Assembly: GCF_019880405.1 (NCBI RefSeq)
Contig: NZ_CP082269.1
Coordinates: 3,906,001 to 3,970,000, forward strand
DNA: 64,000 bases
Origin: Enterobacter sp. C2
GTDB taxonomy: Bacteria; Pseudomonadota; Gammaproteobacteria; Enterobacterales; Enterobacteriaceae
Reading direction: 5' to 3'
Positions 41,279 to 52,630 of this stretch are shown piece by piece; positions within the stretch are counted from its first letter, which is position 1, and the number at the start of each line of letters is the position of its first letter. The notes beneath the pieces were generated by a model. That model did not search any database. It saw only the letters and a list, made by a program, of their open reading frames with translations, and was not told where the DNA came from. A program made the translations under genes and the position numbers.

Positions 41279-42910
41279 TCAGTACTCCCCGCGCTCCTCA
41301 TCCTCGTCCGGCTGCTCCAGCACGCTGTAGGCCACCGCACAGAAGAGCGAGTTGAGGCGTTTCATATCCCCCAGCAGACCTAAATGCAGCGAGCTGGTTT
41401 CGATACTCTGCACGTTCTGCTGATGCAGACGATCCACGTGGGCGTGGGCGTAACGGCGGTTGAGAATACGGAAGCGGTGCTTGCGGCGGCGCAGGCGGCG
41501 GGCACTCGCCACGTCGCTGGAGAAGAACACCGACATCGCCAGCTGCAGATTACTGCGCAGCTGCTCCAGCAGGCTATCCAGCTCGTTAAGCCCTTCAACA
41601 GAGAAGGCGCGCCGGGCCGCCAGCGACTTATCGGCAATCTCGCTGCCCATCCGCTCAATGATGTCTGATGCCTGCTCAAGGTTGAGCGACATCTCAATAA
41701 TTTCCGCCCAGCGGCGCGACTCCTCTTCGGCCAGTTCATCCTTCGGCATCCGCGCCAGATAGAGCTTGATGGCGGTATAGAGCACGTTGATATCATCGGC
41801 AATTTTCCGTAGCGCTTTCTCCTCACGCGGCTCGCCGTGCATGATCTTCTTCAGACCGTCGAGCATCTGCTCCATGGCGTCACCCATGCGCAGCGACTCG
41901 CGGGCGGCGTTCGCCAGGGCCAGCGTGGGCGTATCCAGCGCCGAAGTATCGAGATGCTTCGGCTTCAGACGCATATCAAGCTCAGGCTCATCGCGGATCA
42001 GCCGCTCGCACAGGCGGGCCATCGGTCCGGCAAAGGGCACCATCACCACGCAGCGGATCAGGTTGTAGAAGACGTGGAAATAGATGACCAACTCTGCATC
42101 CGGCAGCGGTAGCCTGTCCAGAACCACTGCCAGCGGATGTACAAAAGGAAGGATCAGCAGGCTACCCACCAGCTTAAACAGCAGGCTGCCCATCGCAACG
42201 CGGCGTGCAGCGGCGCTGCTGGCGCTGTTGTTGAGCACCGCCAGCAGACCCGAGCCGAGGTTTGCACCAATCACCAGGCACAGCGCCACCGGAAACGAGA
42301 TGATCCCCGCCGCGGTCAGCGTCGCGGTCAGCAGCACCGCCGCAAGGCTTGAGTAGCTGATAATGGCAAAGACCGCGCCAATCAGCGCGTCCAGCATAAT
42401 ATCGCCGGTTAGCGAGGCGAAAATAACCTTCACGCCGCTGGCCTGGGTAATCGGCGTCACGGCCTGCACGATAAGCTCCAGCGCCAGCAGGATCAGCCCA
42501 AGGCCGATGCTGACCCGACCAAGCTGCCCTACGCGGGACTGCTTGCGTCCAAGAAAGAAAATGACGCCAATAAAAATCAGCAGCGGTGAAAGCCAGGAGA
42601 GATCGAAGGTGAGCACCCGCGCCATCAGCGCAGTACCGACGTCCGCCCCCAGCACAATCACCAGCGCCGGGGTAAGCGCCACCAGATCCTGCGCCACAAA
42701 GGAGGTGACCAGCATCGTGGTGGCGTTACTGCTCTGCACCAGGGCGGTGACGCCAATGCCCGCGCAGAAGGCCAGCGGTTTTTTCTCAACGCTGCGACCC
42801 AGCACGGTACGCAAACGCGCACCAAAAACGCGCATCACGCCCGTACGTACGATATGTGTGCCCCAGACCAGCAGTGCAACGGCGGATAGCAGGTGTAAAA
42901 GCGTTAGCAC
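41279..42910 (-). CDS. yjbB: Na/Pi cotransporter family protein YjbB
   Basis: YjbB resembles NptA-type sodium/phosphate cotransporters and has been reported to export phosphate in E. coli. The 543-residue product has an N-terminal membrane domain (about 1-310) with the repeated QSSNATT / ADVGTALMA and SSLAAVLLT / GANLGSGL motifs of the Na/Pi family. A cytoplasmic PhoU-like helical domain follows (about 340-543). The acidic end DEDEERGEY is typical. It is preceded by metH on the same strand with 57 bases between. Confidence 0.94.
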   Translation of the reverse strand: MLTLLHLLSAVALLVWGTHIVRTGVMRVFGARLRTVLGRSVEKKPLAFCAGIGVTALVQSSNATTMLVTSFVAQDLVALTPALVIVLGADVGTALMARVLTFDLSWLSPLLIFIGVIFFLGRKQSRVGQLGRVSIGLGLILLALELIVQAVTPITQASGVKVIFASLTGDIMLDALIGAVFAIISYSSLAAVLLTATLTAAGIISFPVALCLVIGANLGSGLLAVLNNSASSAAARRVAMGSLLFKLVGSLLILPFVHPLAVVLDRLPLPDAELVIYFHVFYNLIRCVVMVPFAGPMARLCERLIRDEPELDMRLKPKHLDTSALDTPTLALANAARESLRMGDAMEQMLDGLKKIMHGEPREEKALRKIADDINVLYTAIKLYLARMPKDELAEEESRRWAEIIEMSLNLEQASDIIERMGSEIADKSLAARRAFSVEGLNELDSLLEQLRSNLQLAMSVFFSSDVASARRLRRRKHRFRILNRRYAHAHVDRLHQQNVQSIETSSLHLGLLGDMKRLNSLFCAVAYSVLEQPDEDEERGEY

Positions 42911-42967
42911 AGGGTTACGGCCTCCTTATCGTATACATTTTCTCCTAGTATAAGAGCTTAATGTCAA

Positions 42968-45900
42968 TCAGTCCGCGTCGTAGCCGAGATTCGGTGCGAG
43001 CCAGCGCTCAACTTCACTCACGCTCATTCCTTTCCGCTGGGCATAATCCTCGACCTGGTCGCGCTGGATCTGCGCTACGGCAAAGTACTTGCTGTCGGGG
43101 TGGCTGAAGTACCAGCCAGAGACCGACGCGCCCGGCCACATGGCAAAGGACTCGGTCAGCTTCATGCCGGTATGTTTCTCAACGTCCAGCAGCTGCCAGA
43201 TGGTGCCCTTCTCGGTGTGCTCCGGGCAGGCGGGATAGCCTGGCGCAGGACGTATCCCCTGATAGTTTTCGCGGATTAGATCTTCGTTGCTAAGGTTTTC
43301 GTTCGGCGCATAGCCCCAGTAAACCTTACGCACCCGTTCGTGCAGGTACTCCGCAAAGGCCTCTGCCAGTCGATCGGCAATCGCCTTCACCATGATCTTG
43401 TTGTAGTCGTCATGCTGAGCGTCATAGGCCTCGGCCAGAGCATCCTCCTCCAGCCCGCCGGTGACGGCAAACGCGCCGATGTAGTCCTCTTTGCCGCTCA
43501 GCTTCGGCGCAACGAAATCGGCCAGGCAGTAGTTAGCAAAGCCTACCTTTTCGGTCTGCTGCCGCAGATGGCGTGCCACCGTCAGTACCTGAGTACGTGA
43601 TGCATCGCGGTAGATTTCAACGTCATCGCCGACGCGGTTCGCCGGGAACAGCCCCACCACGCCGCGCGGGTTAAGACGTTTTTCTGCGCTGAGCTGGTCG
43701 AGCATCTCGTTAGCGTCTTGAAACAGGCGCTTCGCCTCAACGCCGACGATCTCATCTTCCAGAATGCGTGGATACTTACCCGCCAGCGACCAGGTCATAA
43801 AGAACGGCGTCCAGTCGATGTAGTTGCGCAGCGTCTCAATGCTGGCGGTCACCTCCTGGACGCCCAGGCGATGGGCCACCGGCGGGGTGTAGCTCTCCCA
43901 GTCGAAGGCCAGATCGTTATCCCGTGCCGCCTGTAGGCTGACTGGCGGCGTGCGCGGCTTTTTACGCGCATGTTGAATACGCACGGTTTCATACTCTTTG
44001 CGAGTGCGGGCCACGAAATCGTCCCGCTGGGTTGCTGACAGCAGCGACGACACCACGCCCACGGTGCGCGAGGCGTTCTGCACGTACACCGTTGGGCCGC
44101 TGTAGTTCTGCTCGATTTTAACTGCCGTATGGGCTTTCGAGGTGGTAGCCCCGCCAATCAGCAGCGGAATGGTAAAGCCCTGACGCTCCATCTCTTTCGC
44201 CACGTTGACCATCTCATCCAGCGAGGGCGTGATCAGCCCGGAGAGGCCAATCAGGTCAGCATTTACTTCCCGGGCGGTTTTCAGGATTTTATCCGTCGGC
44301 ACCATTACGCCCAGATCGACAATCTCGTAGTTATTGCACTGCAATACTACGCCAACGATGTTTTTGCCGATGTCATGCACGTCGCCTTTCACGGTGGCGA
44401 TCACCATTTTACCGTTGGTCTGGCCTTTCTCTTTGCTGGCTTCGATAAAGGGTTCGAGATAGGCCACCGCCTGCTTCATCACGCGGGCAGATTTCACCAC
44501 CTGCGGCAGAAACATTTTCCCCTCGCCAAAGAGATCGCCTACCACGTTCATGCCGTCCATTAGCGGCCCTTCAATCACCTGAATAGGGCGTTCGGCCTGC
44601 TGGCGCGCCTCTTCGGTATCTTCTTCAATAAATTCGGTAATGCCTTTAACCAGCGAATACTCCAGCCGTTTTTTAACGTCCCAGCTGCGCCACTCAGCCT
44701 GCTGGGCGTTTACGCCATCGTCGCTCTTGCTGCCGCGATACTTCTCGGCCAGATCCAGCAGACGCTCGGTGCTGTCGTCGCGACGGTTAAGGATCACATC
44801 CTCGACCGCATCGCGCAGCTCGGCAGGCAGATCGTCATAGATGGCCAGCTGCCCGGCGTTGACGATCCCCATGTCCATGCCGTTGCGGATGGCGTAGTAG
44901 AGAAACACGGCGTGGATCGCCTCACGGACCGGATCGTTGCCACGGAAGGAGAACGAGACGTTAGAGACGCCACCGGAGATCAGGGCGTGCGGCAGCTCGC
45001 GCTTGATGTCTTCACACGCGCCGATAAAGTCCTGGGCATAGTTGTTGTGCTCATCAATGCCCGTTGCCACGGCAAAGATGTTGGGGTCAAAAATGATATC
45101 TTCCGGTGGAAAACCGACATCCTGAGTAAGAATGGTGTAGGCCCGGCGGCAGATCTCAATCTTCCGCTCCCGCGTATCAGCCTGGCCGACCTCATCAAAG
45201 GCCATCACCACCATCGCTGCGCCGTAGCGGCGCACCAGCTTCGCATGGTGGACAAAGGCCTCTACGCCCTCCTTCATTGAAATGGAGTTAACGATGCCTT
45301 TGCCCTGAATGCACTTCAGCCCCTTCTCGATAACATCCCACTTGGAGGAGTCGATCATGATCGGCACGCGGGCAATGTCCGGCTCGCCGGCAATCAAGTT
45401 GAGGAACTTGACCATCGCCGCCTCGGCGTCGAGCATCCCCTCGTCCATGTTGATGTCGATGATCTGCGCGCCGTTCTCTACCTGCTGGCGCGCCACGTCC
45501 AGCGCCTCGCTGTACTTCTCTTCTTTAATCAGGCGCTTGAATTTTGCCGAGCCGGTAACGTTGGTACGCTCGCCAACGTTCACAAACAGGCTATCGTCAC
45601 CAATATTCAGCGGCTCCAGCCCCGCCAGGCGGCAGGCAACCGGTAGGTCAGGCAACTGACGCGGCGGCAGCCCTTCCACCGCGCGGCTCATAGCAGCGAT
45701 ATGCTCTGGGGTTGTGCCGCAGCAGCCGCCCACGATGTTCAGGAAGCCCGCTTCGGCCCACTCGCGGATCTGCGCGGCCATCGGCCCGGCATCGAGATCG
45801 TACTCGCCAAAGGCGTTGGGCAGCCCGGCGTTCGGGTGGGCGGTGACGTAGCACTCGGCGATGCGCGACAGCTCCTGCACGTACTGACGCAGCTCATCCG

Positions 45901-46651
45901 GCCCCAGGGCGCAGTTCAGCCCGAAGGTCAGCGCGTCGGCGTGGCGGAGTGAGTTATAGAATGCTTCGGTAGTCTGCCCGGAGAGCGTGCGTCCGGAAGC
46001 GTCGGTAATGGTGCCGGAGATCATGATCGGTAGCTCAACGCCCAGCGCCTCGAACTCTGCCTTCACGGCAAAAATGGCCGCTTTCGCATTGAGCGTATCG
46101 AAGATGGTTTCGATCAGGATCAGATCGCTGCCGCCCTCCACCAGCGCCCGGGTCGACTCCCGGTACGCCGCCACCAGCTGGTCGAAGGTGACGTTGCGGT
46201 AGGCGGGATCGTTTACGTCCGGCGAGATAGAGGCGGTGCGGTTGGTTGGACCCAGCACCCCCGCCACGTAGCGCGGCTTCTCCGGCGTGCGGGCGGTCCA
46301 CTCGTCGGCGCAGGCGCGGGCCAGCTTCGCGGCGGCAAGGTTGATCTCTGCCGACAGGGACTCCATCTGGTAGTCCGCCATCGCAATAGTTGTCGAGTTA
46401 AAGGTGTTGGTCTCAACGATATCCGCACCCGCCGCAAAATAGGCGTCATGGATTGCAGAGATCACCTCCGGCTTGCTGAGCACCAGCAGATCGTTGTTGC
46501 CTTTGAGATCGCAGGGCCAGTCGGCGAAGCGCTCGCCGCGAAAATCCTGCTCACTCAGACGATAGCCCTGGATCATGGTGCCCATGCCCCCATCCAGAAC
46601 CAAAATACGCTCTTTTAACTGCTGATGCAGTTGATCAACTTTGCTGCTCAC
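42968..46651 (-). CDS. metH: Cobalamin-dependent methionine synthase (MetH)
   Basis: MetH transfers the methyl group of methyltetrahydrofolate to homocysteine through cobalamin. The 1227-residue product has the E. coli length and its four modules: homocysteine domain (about 1-350, zinc cysteines including GGCCGTT), pterin domain (about 355-620), B12 domain (about 650-895, cobalt-ligand His in DVHDIGK) and the AdoMet reactivation domain (about 900-1227). I chose the GTG giving [10 protein letters not shown], with GGGAG upstream, as in E. coli; the longer frame starts with TTG. It is divergent from iclR. Confidence 0.98.
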   Translation of the reverse strand: MSSKVDQLHQQLKERILVLDGGMGTMIQGYRLSEQDFRGERFADWPCDLKGNNDLLVLSKPEVISAIHDAYFAAGADIVETNTFNSTTIAMADYQMESLSAEINLAAAKLARACADEWTARTPEKPRYVAGVLGPTNRTASISPDVNDPAYRNVTFDQLVAAYRESTRALVEGGSDLILIETIFDTLNAKAAIFAVKAEFEALGVELPIMISGTITDASGRTLSGQTTEAFYNSLRHADALTFGLNCALGPDELRQYVQELSRIAECYVTAHPNAGLPNAFGEYDLDAGPMAAQIREWAEAGFLNIVGGCCGTTPEHIAAMSRAVEGLPPRQLPDLPVACRLAGLEPLNIGDDSLFVNVGERTNVTGSAKFKRLIKEEKYSEALDVARQQVENGAQIIDINMDEGMLDAEAAMVKFLNLIAGEPDIARVPIMIDSSKWDVIEKGLKCIQGKGIVNSISMKEGVEAFVHHAKLVRRYGAAMVVMAFDEVGQADTRERKIEICRRAYTILTQDVGFPPEDIIFDPNIFAVATGIDEHNNYAQDFIGACEDIKRELPHALISGGVSNVSFSFRGNDPVREAIHAVFLYYAIRNGMDMGIVNAGQLAIYDDLPAELRDAVEDVILNRRDDSTERLLDLAEKYRGSKSDDGVNAQQAEWRSWDVKKRLEYSLVKGITEFIEEDTEEARQQAERPIQVIEGPLMDGMNVVGDLFGEGKMFLPQVVKSARVMKQAVAYLEPFIEASKEKGQTNGKMVIATVKGDVHDIGKNIVGVVLQCNNYEIVDLGVMVPTDKILKTAREVNADLIGLSGLITPSLDEMVNVAKEMERQGFTIPLLIGGATTSKAHTAVKIEQNYSGPTVYVQNASRTVGVVSSLLSATQRDDFVARTRKEYETVRIQHARKKPRTPPVSLQAARDNDLAFDWESYTPPVAHRLGVQEVTASIETLRNYIDWTPFFMTWSLAGKYPRILEDEIVGVEAKRLFQDANEMLDQLSAEKRLNPRGVVGLFPANRVGDDVEIYRDASRTQVLTVARHLRQQTEKVGFANYCLADFVAPKLSGKEDYIGAFAVTGGLEEDALAEAYDAQHDDYNKIMVKAIADRLAEAFAEYLHERVRKVYWGYAPNENLSNEDLIRENYQGIRPAPGYPACPEHTEKGTIWQLLDVEKHTGMKLTESFAMWPGASVSGWYFSHPDSKYFAVAQIQRDQVEDYAQRKGMSVSEVERWLAPNLGYDAD

Positions 46652-46808
46652 ACGTGCTCCCGACAACGCTCAACCAGGCCCCAAAGGCCAGCAGGACATA
46701 CTGGCACAAAGCCGGCAGGTGGAAAAGAGAGCAGCATGAAACATGAGAGATGTTCACCTGAACTCATCCGATCAGTCTGGCCGCAGGTTGCATTATAATC
46801 AGATAAAA

Positions 46809-46823
46809 CGAAAATGATTTCCA
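46809..46823. promoter_or_regulatory. IclR self-operator upstream of iclR
   Basis: CGAAAATGATTTCCAC lies 22 bases before the iclR start and keeps the near-palindromic AAATnATTT core of the known IclR autoregulatory site of E. coli. Confidence 0.6.
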
Positions 46824-46845
46824 CGATACAGAAAAGGAGTCGGCC

Positions 46846-47682
46846 ATGGTGGCTTCCGTACCCGCGAAACGCGGTAAAAAACCTCGCACCGCTGCCGCCG
46901 CAGCCACCCCGCCGGCGACCGGACAGGTGCAGTCCCTGACGCGCGGCCTGAAGCTGCTGGAGTGGATCGCTGAATCTCAAGGCAGCGTGGCGCTGACCGA
47001 GCTGGCGCAGCAGGCTGGCCTGCCCAACTCGACCACCCACCGCCTGCTGACGACCATGCAGCAGCTGGGCTTTGTCCGCCAGGTAGGCGACCTGGGCCAC
47101 TGGGCGATAGGCGCGCATGCGTTTGTCATTGGTGCCAGCTTCTTACAGAGCCGCAACCTGCTGGCCATTGTGCATCCTATTCTGCGCAAGCTGATGGAGG
47201 ATTCCGGCGAGACGGTAAACCTGGCGGTGCTTGACCAGAACGATCATCAGGCCATCATCATTGACCAGGTGCAGTGTAACCAGCTGATGCGCATGTCTGC
47301 CCCCATTGGCGGCAAGCTGCCGATGCACGCCTCCGGAGCGGGAAAAGCTTTCCTGGCCCAGCTGGATGAGGATCAGGTTACCAGCCTGCTGCATCGCCAG
47401 GGGCTGCATACCTACACCCACGCTACGCTGGTCTCGCCCCTGCATCTGAAAGAAGATCTGGCCCTGACCCGCAAGCGCGGCTACTCCTTTGACGATGAGG
47501 AGCACGCGCTGGGCCTGCGCTGCGTGGCGGCCTGTATCTATGACGAGCATCGTCAGCCTTTTGCCGCCATCTCTATCTCTGGACCGATCTCACGTATTAC
47601 CGACGATCGCGTGACCGAGCTGGGTGCGCTGGTGATTAAGGCGGCGAAAGAGGTGACACTGGCGTATGGCGGGAGCCGTTAA
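46846..47682 (+). CDS. iclR: Glyoxylate bypass repressor IclR
   Basis: IclR represses aceBAK and itself; glyoxylate and pyruvate modulate it. The 278-residue protein has a winged helix (about 28-90: [36 protein letters not shown]) and an effector domain (about 105-275) with [30 protein letters not shown] and the cysteine motif [19 protein letters not shown]. The N-terminal tail is Ala/Pro-rich and slightly longer than in E. coli. Its 3' end overlaps the 3' end of aceK by 47 bases tail to tail. Confidence 0.98.
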   Translation: MVASVPAKRGKKPRTAAAAATPPATGQVQSLTRGLKLLEWIAESQGSVALTELAQQAGLPNSTTHRLLTTMQQLGFVRQVGDLGHWAIGAHAFVIGASFLQSRNLLAIVHPILRKLMEDSGETVNLAVLDQNDHQAIIIDQVQCNQLMRMSAPIGGKLPMHASGAGKAFLAQLDEDQVTSLLHRQGLHTYTHATLVSPLHLKEDLALTRKRGYSFDDEEHALGLRCVAACIYDEHRQPFAAISISGPISRITDDRVTELGALVIKAAKEVTLAYGGSR

Positions 47683-49399
47683 ACCGTACGCTGAAACGCT
47701 GCCGTCGTCGGTAGGCGTAGACATCCTCCACGTGGCCCTCTTTGATACGCGTTTGCAGTGCCCGCCAGTAGCTGGCGCGGAACAGATCGGCATGCATCTC
47801 CTCAAAGAGTGGCCCGACGCGCGGATCGGCACAGAGCCAGTGGCGAAACTCCTCGGGGAAGACATCCCCTGGCGATACGCTGTACCACGGCTCGGCGCTT
47901 AGCTCATCCTCCGGGTAGCGCGGGGCGGGAACGTCGCGGAAGTTTACCTCGGTCATGTAGCAGATCTCATCGTAGTCATAGAACACCACCCGCCCATGGC
48001 GCGTCACGCCAAAGTTTTTAAACAGCATATCACCAGGGAAAATATTCGCGGCGGCTAGCTGACGAATGGCGTTGCCGTACTCTTCGATGACGTCCCGCAG
48101 CAGCTGACCGTCAACCTGCTCCAGCCAGATATTGAGCGGCACCATGCGCCGTTCGATATAGAGATGGCTGATGGAGATACTATCACCCAGGTCGGTGATC
48201 TTCTCCGCCGCTTCCGTCATCAACAGGGCCATCAACGCAGGCGAAATCTGCCGCTTCTCCAGCACAAAGTTTTCAAACTCCTGAGTATCGGCCATCCGCC
48301 CGACGCGATCGTGCTCTTTTACCAGCTGATAGCAGGCGCGCACATGGGCGGCGGTCATCTCCTTCTGCGGGGCAAAACGATCTTTGATTACCTTGAAGAC
48401 CCGGTCAAAGCCCGGCAGGGTAAAGACCAGCATCACCATGCCGCGAATGCCCGGCGCTTCAATAAACTGCTCGTCGCTGCTGGCAATGTAGTGCAGATAC
48501 TCCCGGTAGCTCTCTGTTTTAGCATGCTTCTGGCAGCCAATCGCCATATAGAGCTCAGCCGTGGTTTTGCCTGGCAAGATCTCCCGCAGCCACTCCACCG
48601 TCGCGGCGGGCAGGGGAGCATAGACCATAAAGTAGGAGCGGGCGAAGCCGAACACAATGCTGGCTTCGTCGTGGGTGGTCAGGCAGGCATCGACAAAAAG
48701 CTCGCCCTCCTCGCTGCGGTGGATCGGCAGTAAAAAGGGAACCGTGCCGTCGGCCAGGATAAGCTTGCCCACCAGCCAGGCGGCTTTATTGCGGTAGAAA
48801 AGCTCGTTTGCCACCTGTAAACGTGCCTGCGCTAGCGCCGCGTCGCCAATGCTCTCTGTTAGCTGCATGAGGATATAGCCCACGTCGCGGGCGCGATCCT
48901 GCCACGGCAGACGCAGGGGGAGATCGGCAAGCAGCTTGTTGAGCAGCGCCTGCCAGCAGCCGGTCGGGTGAAAATCCTTTGCAAGCGGGCGAGGAATGGT
49001 GCGAAAGCGGCGCTCGGGCTGGGAGCTGAAAATAAACAGTCGCTCAGGCGTCAGGGCCCGGTGATCGAACAGCCGACAGTAGACCGAGTTGAAAAAGCTT
49101 TCGGCAATTTCGAAGCGCGGATAGTCAGGCAGCAGCTCAGTATAGTGCGCCTTTACCCGCAGCAAATAATCCGCGTCGAGGCGTCGACCCTCGGTTATAC
49201 AGCGCAGCTGCTCGGCCACCAGCCCAACGTGGTGGTCGTAGAGATGGATGCGGCTCTTCATCGCCTGCTGGACGGCGTGCCAGTCCGCCTGCTCAAAGCG
49301 CTGCTGCGCGCCGGCGGTAATCTCCAGAAAGCGTCCGTACTGGGCGTCAAAACCCTGCAGGATAGTTTGGGCGATTAATAGCTCCCGGCCACGCGTCAT
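47636..49399 (-). CDS. aceK: Isocitrate dehydrogenase kinase/phosphatase (AceK)
   Basis: AceK phosphorylates and dephosphorylates isocitrate dehydrogenase, directing isocitrate to the glyoxylate bypass. The 587-residue protein aligns along its full length with E. coli AceK (578 aa). The regulatory N-terminal half (to about 310) is followed by an atypical kinase domain with [24 protein letters not shown] and the active segment [14 protein letters not shown] follows GGAGGGGG. The C-terminus has a 9-residue tail ([14 protein letters not shown] region) beyond the E. coli end, because the frame runs into iclR. Confidence 0.97.
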   Translation of the reverse strand: MTRGRELLIAQTILQGFDAQYGRFLEITAGAQQRFEQADWHAVQQAMKSRIHLYDHHVGLVAEQLRCITEGRRLDADYLLRVKAHYTELLPDYPRFEIAESFFNSVYCRLFDHRALTPERLFIFSSQPERRFRTIPRPLAKDFHPTGCWQALLNKLLADLPLRLPWQDRARDVGYILMQLTESIGDAALAQARLQVANELFYRNKAAWLVGKLILADGTVPFLLPIHRSEEGELFVDACLTTHDEASIVFGFARSYFMVYAPLPAATVEWLREILPGKTTAELYMAIGCQKHAKTESYREYLHYIASSDEQFIEAPGIRGMVMLVFTLPGFDRVFKVIKDRFAPQKEMTAAHVRACYQLVKEHDRVGRMADTQEFENFVLEKRQISPALMALLMTEAAEKITDLGDSISISHLYIERRMVPLNIWLEQVDGQLLRDVIEEYGNAIRQLAAANIFPGDMLFKNFGVTRHGRVVFYDYDEICYMTEVNFRDVPAPRYPEDELSAEPWYSVSPGDVFPEEFRHWLCADPRVGPLFEEMHADLFRASYWRALQTRIKEGHVEDVYAYRRRQRFSVRFNGSRHTPVSPLSPP

Positions 49400-49424
49400 A
49401 CGTCCCCCTCCGGATCCGTGCGTA

Positions 49425-49452
49425 GGCCCGGTAAGCGCAGCGCCACCGGGCA
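49425..49452. repeat. REP-type palindrome between aceA and aceK
   Basis: GCCCGGT and ACCGGGC arms with an AAGCGCAGCGCC centre. E. coli also has REP elements in this spacer, which contribute to lower aceK expression. Confidence 0.8.
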
Positions 49453-49461
49453 TTTCCGTTA

Positions 49462-50766
49462 TCAGAACTGCTGCTCTTCTGTTGATCCGGTCAGCGCGGT
49501 CACCGATGATGCGCCGCCCTGAATAATCGTCGTCACCTTATCGAAATAGCCGGTTCCCACCTCCTGCTGATGGGAGACAAAGGTATAGCCCTCCTTCGCC
49601 GCAGCAAACTCCGGCTGCTGAACCTTCTCGACGTAGTGTTTCATGCCCTCTCCCTGCGCATAGGCGCGGGCGAGATCGAACATGTTGAACCACATGCTGT
49701 GGATACCCGCGAGGGTAATGAACTGGTACTTGTAGCCCATCTCCGCGAGCTGCTGCTGGAAGCTGGCGATGGTGTTGTCGTCGAGATTCTTCTGCCAGTT
49801 GAACGACGGCGAGCAGTTATAGGCCAGCAGCTTGCCGGGGAATTGGGCATGGATGGCATCGGCAAAGCGCCGGGCCTGCTCCAGATCTGGCGTCGAGGTT
49901 TCACACCAGACCAGATCGGCATAGGGGGCGTAGGCCAGGCCGCGGCTGATGGCCTGCTCTATCCCGGCCCGGGTACGATAGAACCCTTCGCTGGTGCGTT
50001 CGCCGGTAATAAATTCACGGTCATACTCATCGCAGTCCGAGGTGATCAGATCCGCCGCATCGGCATCTGTACGGGCGATCAGCAGCGTCGGTACGCCCAT
50101 CACGTCTGCTGCCAGCCTGGCCGCCACCAGCTTCTGGATGGCCTCCTGGGTGGGTACCAGTACCTTGCCGCCCATATGGCCGCACTTCTTCACCGAGGCC
50201 AGCTGATCCTCGAAGTGTACCGCCGCCGCTCCCGCTGCAATCATCGACTTCATCAGCTCAAAGGCGTTCAACACGCCGCCAAAGCCCGCTTCGGCATCGG
50301 CCACAATCGGTAGGAAGTAGTCCACGTAGCGCGGATCGTTGGGATCGATCCCCGCCGACCACTGGATCTGATCCGCCCGGCGAAAAGTGTTGTTGATCCG
50401 ATCCACGACTGCCGGAACCGAATTAGCCGGGTAGAGGGACTGATCCGGATACATGCTGGAGGCCAGGTTAGCATCTGCCGCCACCTGCCAGCCGGAGAGG
50501 TAAATGGCCTCTATCCCTGCCTTCGCCTGCTGGAGCGCCTGCCCACCGGTCAGCGCACCGAGGCTGTTGATATAGCCCTTTTTAGACTCGCCGTGCAGCA
50601 GACGCCACATTTTCGCCGCGCCAAGCTGCGCCAGGGTGCACTCCGGATTCACCGAGCCGCGCAGTTTTACCACCTCTTCCGCACTGTAGGGGCGGCTAAT
50701 GCCCTCCCAGCGTGCGGTTTGCCACTCTTGCTGTAATGCTTCTATTTGCTGGGTACGGGTTTTCAT
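49462..50766 (-). CDS. aceA: Isocitrate lyase (AceA)
   Basis: AceA splits isocitrate into glyoxylate and succinate, the first step of the glyoxylate bypass. The 434-residue protein has the E. coli length. The catalytic cysteine motif KKCGH is intact in [17 protein letters not shown], and the barrel signatures [14 protein letters not shown] and [16 protein letters not shown] are present. It lies between aceB and aceK in the aceBAK operon. Confidence 0.99.
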   Translation of the reverse strand: MKTRTQQIEALQQEWQTARWEGISRPYSAEEVVKLRGSVNPECTLAQLGAAKMWRLLHGESKKGYINSLGALTGGQALQQAKAGIEAIYLSGWQVAADANLASSMYPDQSLYPANSVPAVVDRINNTFRRADQIQWSAGIDPNDPRYVDYFLPIVADAEAGFGGVLNAFELMKSMIAAGAAAVHFEDQLASVKKCGHMGGKVLVPTQEAIQKLVAARLAADVMGVPTLLIARTDADAADLITSDCDEYDREFITGERTSEGFYRTRAGIEQAISRGLAYAPYADLVWCETSTPDLEQARRFADAIHAQFPGKLLAYNCSPSFNWQKNLDDNTIASFQQQLAEMGYKYQFITLAGIHSMWFNMFDLARAYAQGEGMKHYVEKVQQPEFAAAKEGYTFVSHQQEVGTGYFDKVTTIIQGGASSVTALTGSTEEQQF

Positions 50767-50787
50767 GGCTGTGCTCCACTGTTTTTA

Positions 50788-52389
50788 TTAGGCTAAGAGG
50801 CGGTAACCCGGCAGGGTCAGGAAATCGATCAGGTCGTCAGAGGTGGTGATCTGCTCCATCAGGCGAGCGGCGTCGGCAAAGCGACCATGGCTGAACCGGT
50901 GCTCGCCCAGCTCCTGCTGGATCACCTGCATCTCCTCGCCGAGCATCTGGCGAAACAGGGCTTTAGTTACTGGCGTACCGTTGCTGAGCGTCTTTTGATG
51001 ATGGATCCACTGCCAGATAGAGGTGCGGGAGATCTCTGCCGTTGCGGCATCCTCCATCAGACCATAGATTGGCACACAGCCGTTGCCAGAGATCCACGCT
51101 TCGATGTACTGCACCGCAACACGAATATTGGCGCGCATCCCCTCTTCCGTGCGTTCGCCGTCGCAGGGCGCAAGCAGCTCTTCGGCAGCGATCGGCGCGT
51201 CCTCCTCCCGGGTGACAGAGAGCTGGTTTTTATTGTCGCCCAGCGCGGTATCAAAGATGGCCATCACCGTATCGCCCAGACCGGGGTGAGCAATCCAGGT
51301 ACCGTCGTGACCGTTTTGCGCCTCCAGCTCTTTATCCGCCCGTACCTTATTCAGCACCCAGTTGTTACGCTCGCTCTCTTTACTGGGGATAAACGCCGCC
51401 ATGCCGCCCATCGCAAACGCACCGCGCCGGTGGCAGGTCTTAATCAGCAGACGGGAGTAGGCGTTGAGGAAAGGCTTATCCATGGTGACCGCCTGGCGGT
51501 CAGGCAGCACACGATCGGGATACTTTTTTAACGTTTTGATATAGCTGAAGATGTAGTCCCAGCGTCCACAGTTTAGGCCCACAATGTGATCCTTCAGGGC
51601 ATGGAGGATCTCGTCCATCTGGAAGACTGCTGGCAACGTTTCAATCAGTAGAGTGGCCTTGATGGTGCCGCGCGGCAGGTTGAAGCGATCTTCGGTGTAG
51701 CTAAAGACCTCGCTCCACCAGGCAGCCTCCTGCCAGGCCTGGGTTTTAGGCAGGTAGAAGTAGGGGCCGCTGCCTTTGGCCAGCAAGTTTTTATAGTTGT
51801 GGAAGAAGTAGAGGGCAAAATCAAACAGGCTGCCGGGAATAGCCTCATCACGCCAGGTAACATGCTTTTCCGGCAGATGCAGACCGCGTACTCGACAAAC
51901 CAGCACCGCCGGATCGGGCTTGAGCTGATAGATCTTGCCTGCTTCATTGGTATAGCTGATGGTGCCGTTAACCGCATCGCGCAGATTGATCTGCCCGTCG
52001 ATCACTTTTTGCCAGTTGGGAGCCAGCGAGTCTTCAAAATCCGCCATAAAAACTTTGACGTTAGCGTTCAGGGCATTGATCACCATCTTGCGCTCGACCG
52101 GACCGGTGATCTCCACTCGACGATCCTGCAGGTCAGCCGGAATACCGCGGATCTTCCAGTCTCCTTCACGTATGGAAGCCGTTTCCGAAATGAATCCCGG
52201 TAGCGTGCCGCTATCGATCGTCTGTTGCTGCTGGATACGTGCGGCAAGCAGCTTATTGCGCGCCGGAGTGAAACGCGTGACCAGATCGGTAAGAAAGGCG
52301 GTGGCCTCTGGCGTCAGAATATGCTGCTCCTGCTCGCCATACGGCTGGGTAAAGGTCAGTTCATCGGTAGTCGTTGCCTGTTGCGCCAT
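50788..52389 (-). CDS. aceB: Malate synthase A (AceB)
   Basis: AceB condenses glyoxylate with acetyl-CoA to give malate. The 533-residue protein has the E. coli length. The signature KDHIVGLNCGRWDYIFSYIK is clear, the catalytic Arg lies near PGFIS-MADFEDSLAPNW, and the end is LPGYRLLA. First gene of aceBAK, transcribed from a promoter with an IclR site. Confidence 0.99.
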   Translation of the reverse strand: MAQQATTTDELTFTQPYGEQEQHILTPEATAFLTDLVTRFTPARNKLLAARIQQQQTIDSGTLPGFISETASIREGDWKIRGIPADLQDRRVEITGPVERKMVINALNANVKVFMADFEDSLAPNWQKVIDGQINLRDAVNGTISYTNEAGKIYQLKPDPAVLVCRVRGLHLPEKHVTWRDEAIPGSLFDFALYFFHNYKNLLAKGSGPYFYLPKTQAWQEAAWWSEVFSYTEDRFNLPRGTIKATLLIETLPAVFQMDEILHALKDHIVGLNCGRWDYIFSYIKTLKKYPDRVLPDRQAVTMDKPFLNAYSRLLIKTCHRRGAFAMGGMAAFIPSKESERNNWVLNKVRADKELEAQNGHDGTWIAHPGLGDTVMAIFDTALGDNKNQLSVTREEDAPIAAEELLAPCDGERTEEGMRANIRVAVQYIEAWISGNGCVPIYGLMEDAATAEISRTSIWQWIHHQKTLSNGTPVTKALFRQMLGEEMQVIQQELGEHRFSHGRFADAARLMEQITTSDDLIDFLTLPGYRLLA

Positions 52390-52488
52390 AAGCGGGCTCC
52401 TCGTCGTTGATCCGAATAGATTTCCATCCTGAACAAAAGATCGTGTTCACTTTTCGTTCAGCTCCGTTAAGCCTACTCAATTAAAAAA

Positions 52489-52509
52489 CAAAATCAAAAA
52501 CAATTTCCA
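52489..52509 (-). promoter_or_regulatory. IclR site in the aceBAK promoter
   Basis: On the minus strand the site reads TGGAAATTGTTTTTGATTTTG, differing little if at all from the known IclR-binding sequence of E. coli aceBAK. It lies 99 bp upstream of the aceB start. The intergenic region is otherwise AT-rich and has no gene. Confidence 0.88.
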
Positions 52510-52590
52510 TTTTCATTTTGAAAACGCTGCAATGCATTGATAAAACAGAAATTAAAGTTACCTGTTGCTATGAAGTGATTTTCAGAAATA

Positions 52591-52616
52591 AAAAAAGCAC
52601 CCGAAGGTGCTTTTTT
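52591..52616 (-). terminator. Terminator of metA
   Basis: A stem AGCACC/GGTGCT with loop CGAA is flanked by A and T runs on both sides, so it could act in both directions. It lies 15 bases past the metA stop on the minus strand. Confidence 0.9.
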
Positions 52617-52630
52617 GTTGGCTGAAACGC

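Noticed and set aside
46667-46808. MetR sites in the metH-iclR spacer
   Set aside because: TGAA/TTCA half-sites occur, but none at the spacing needed for a confident call.
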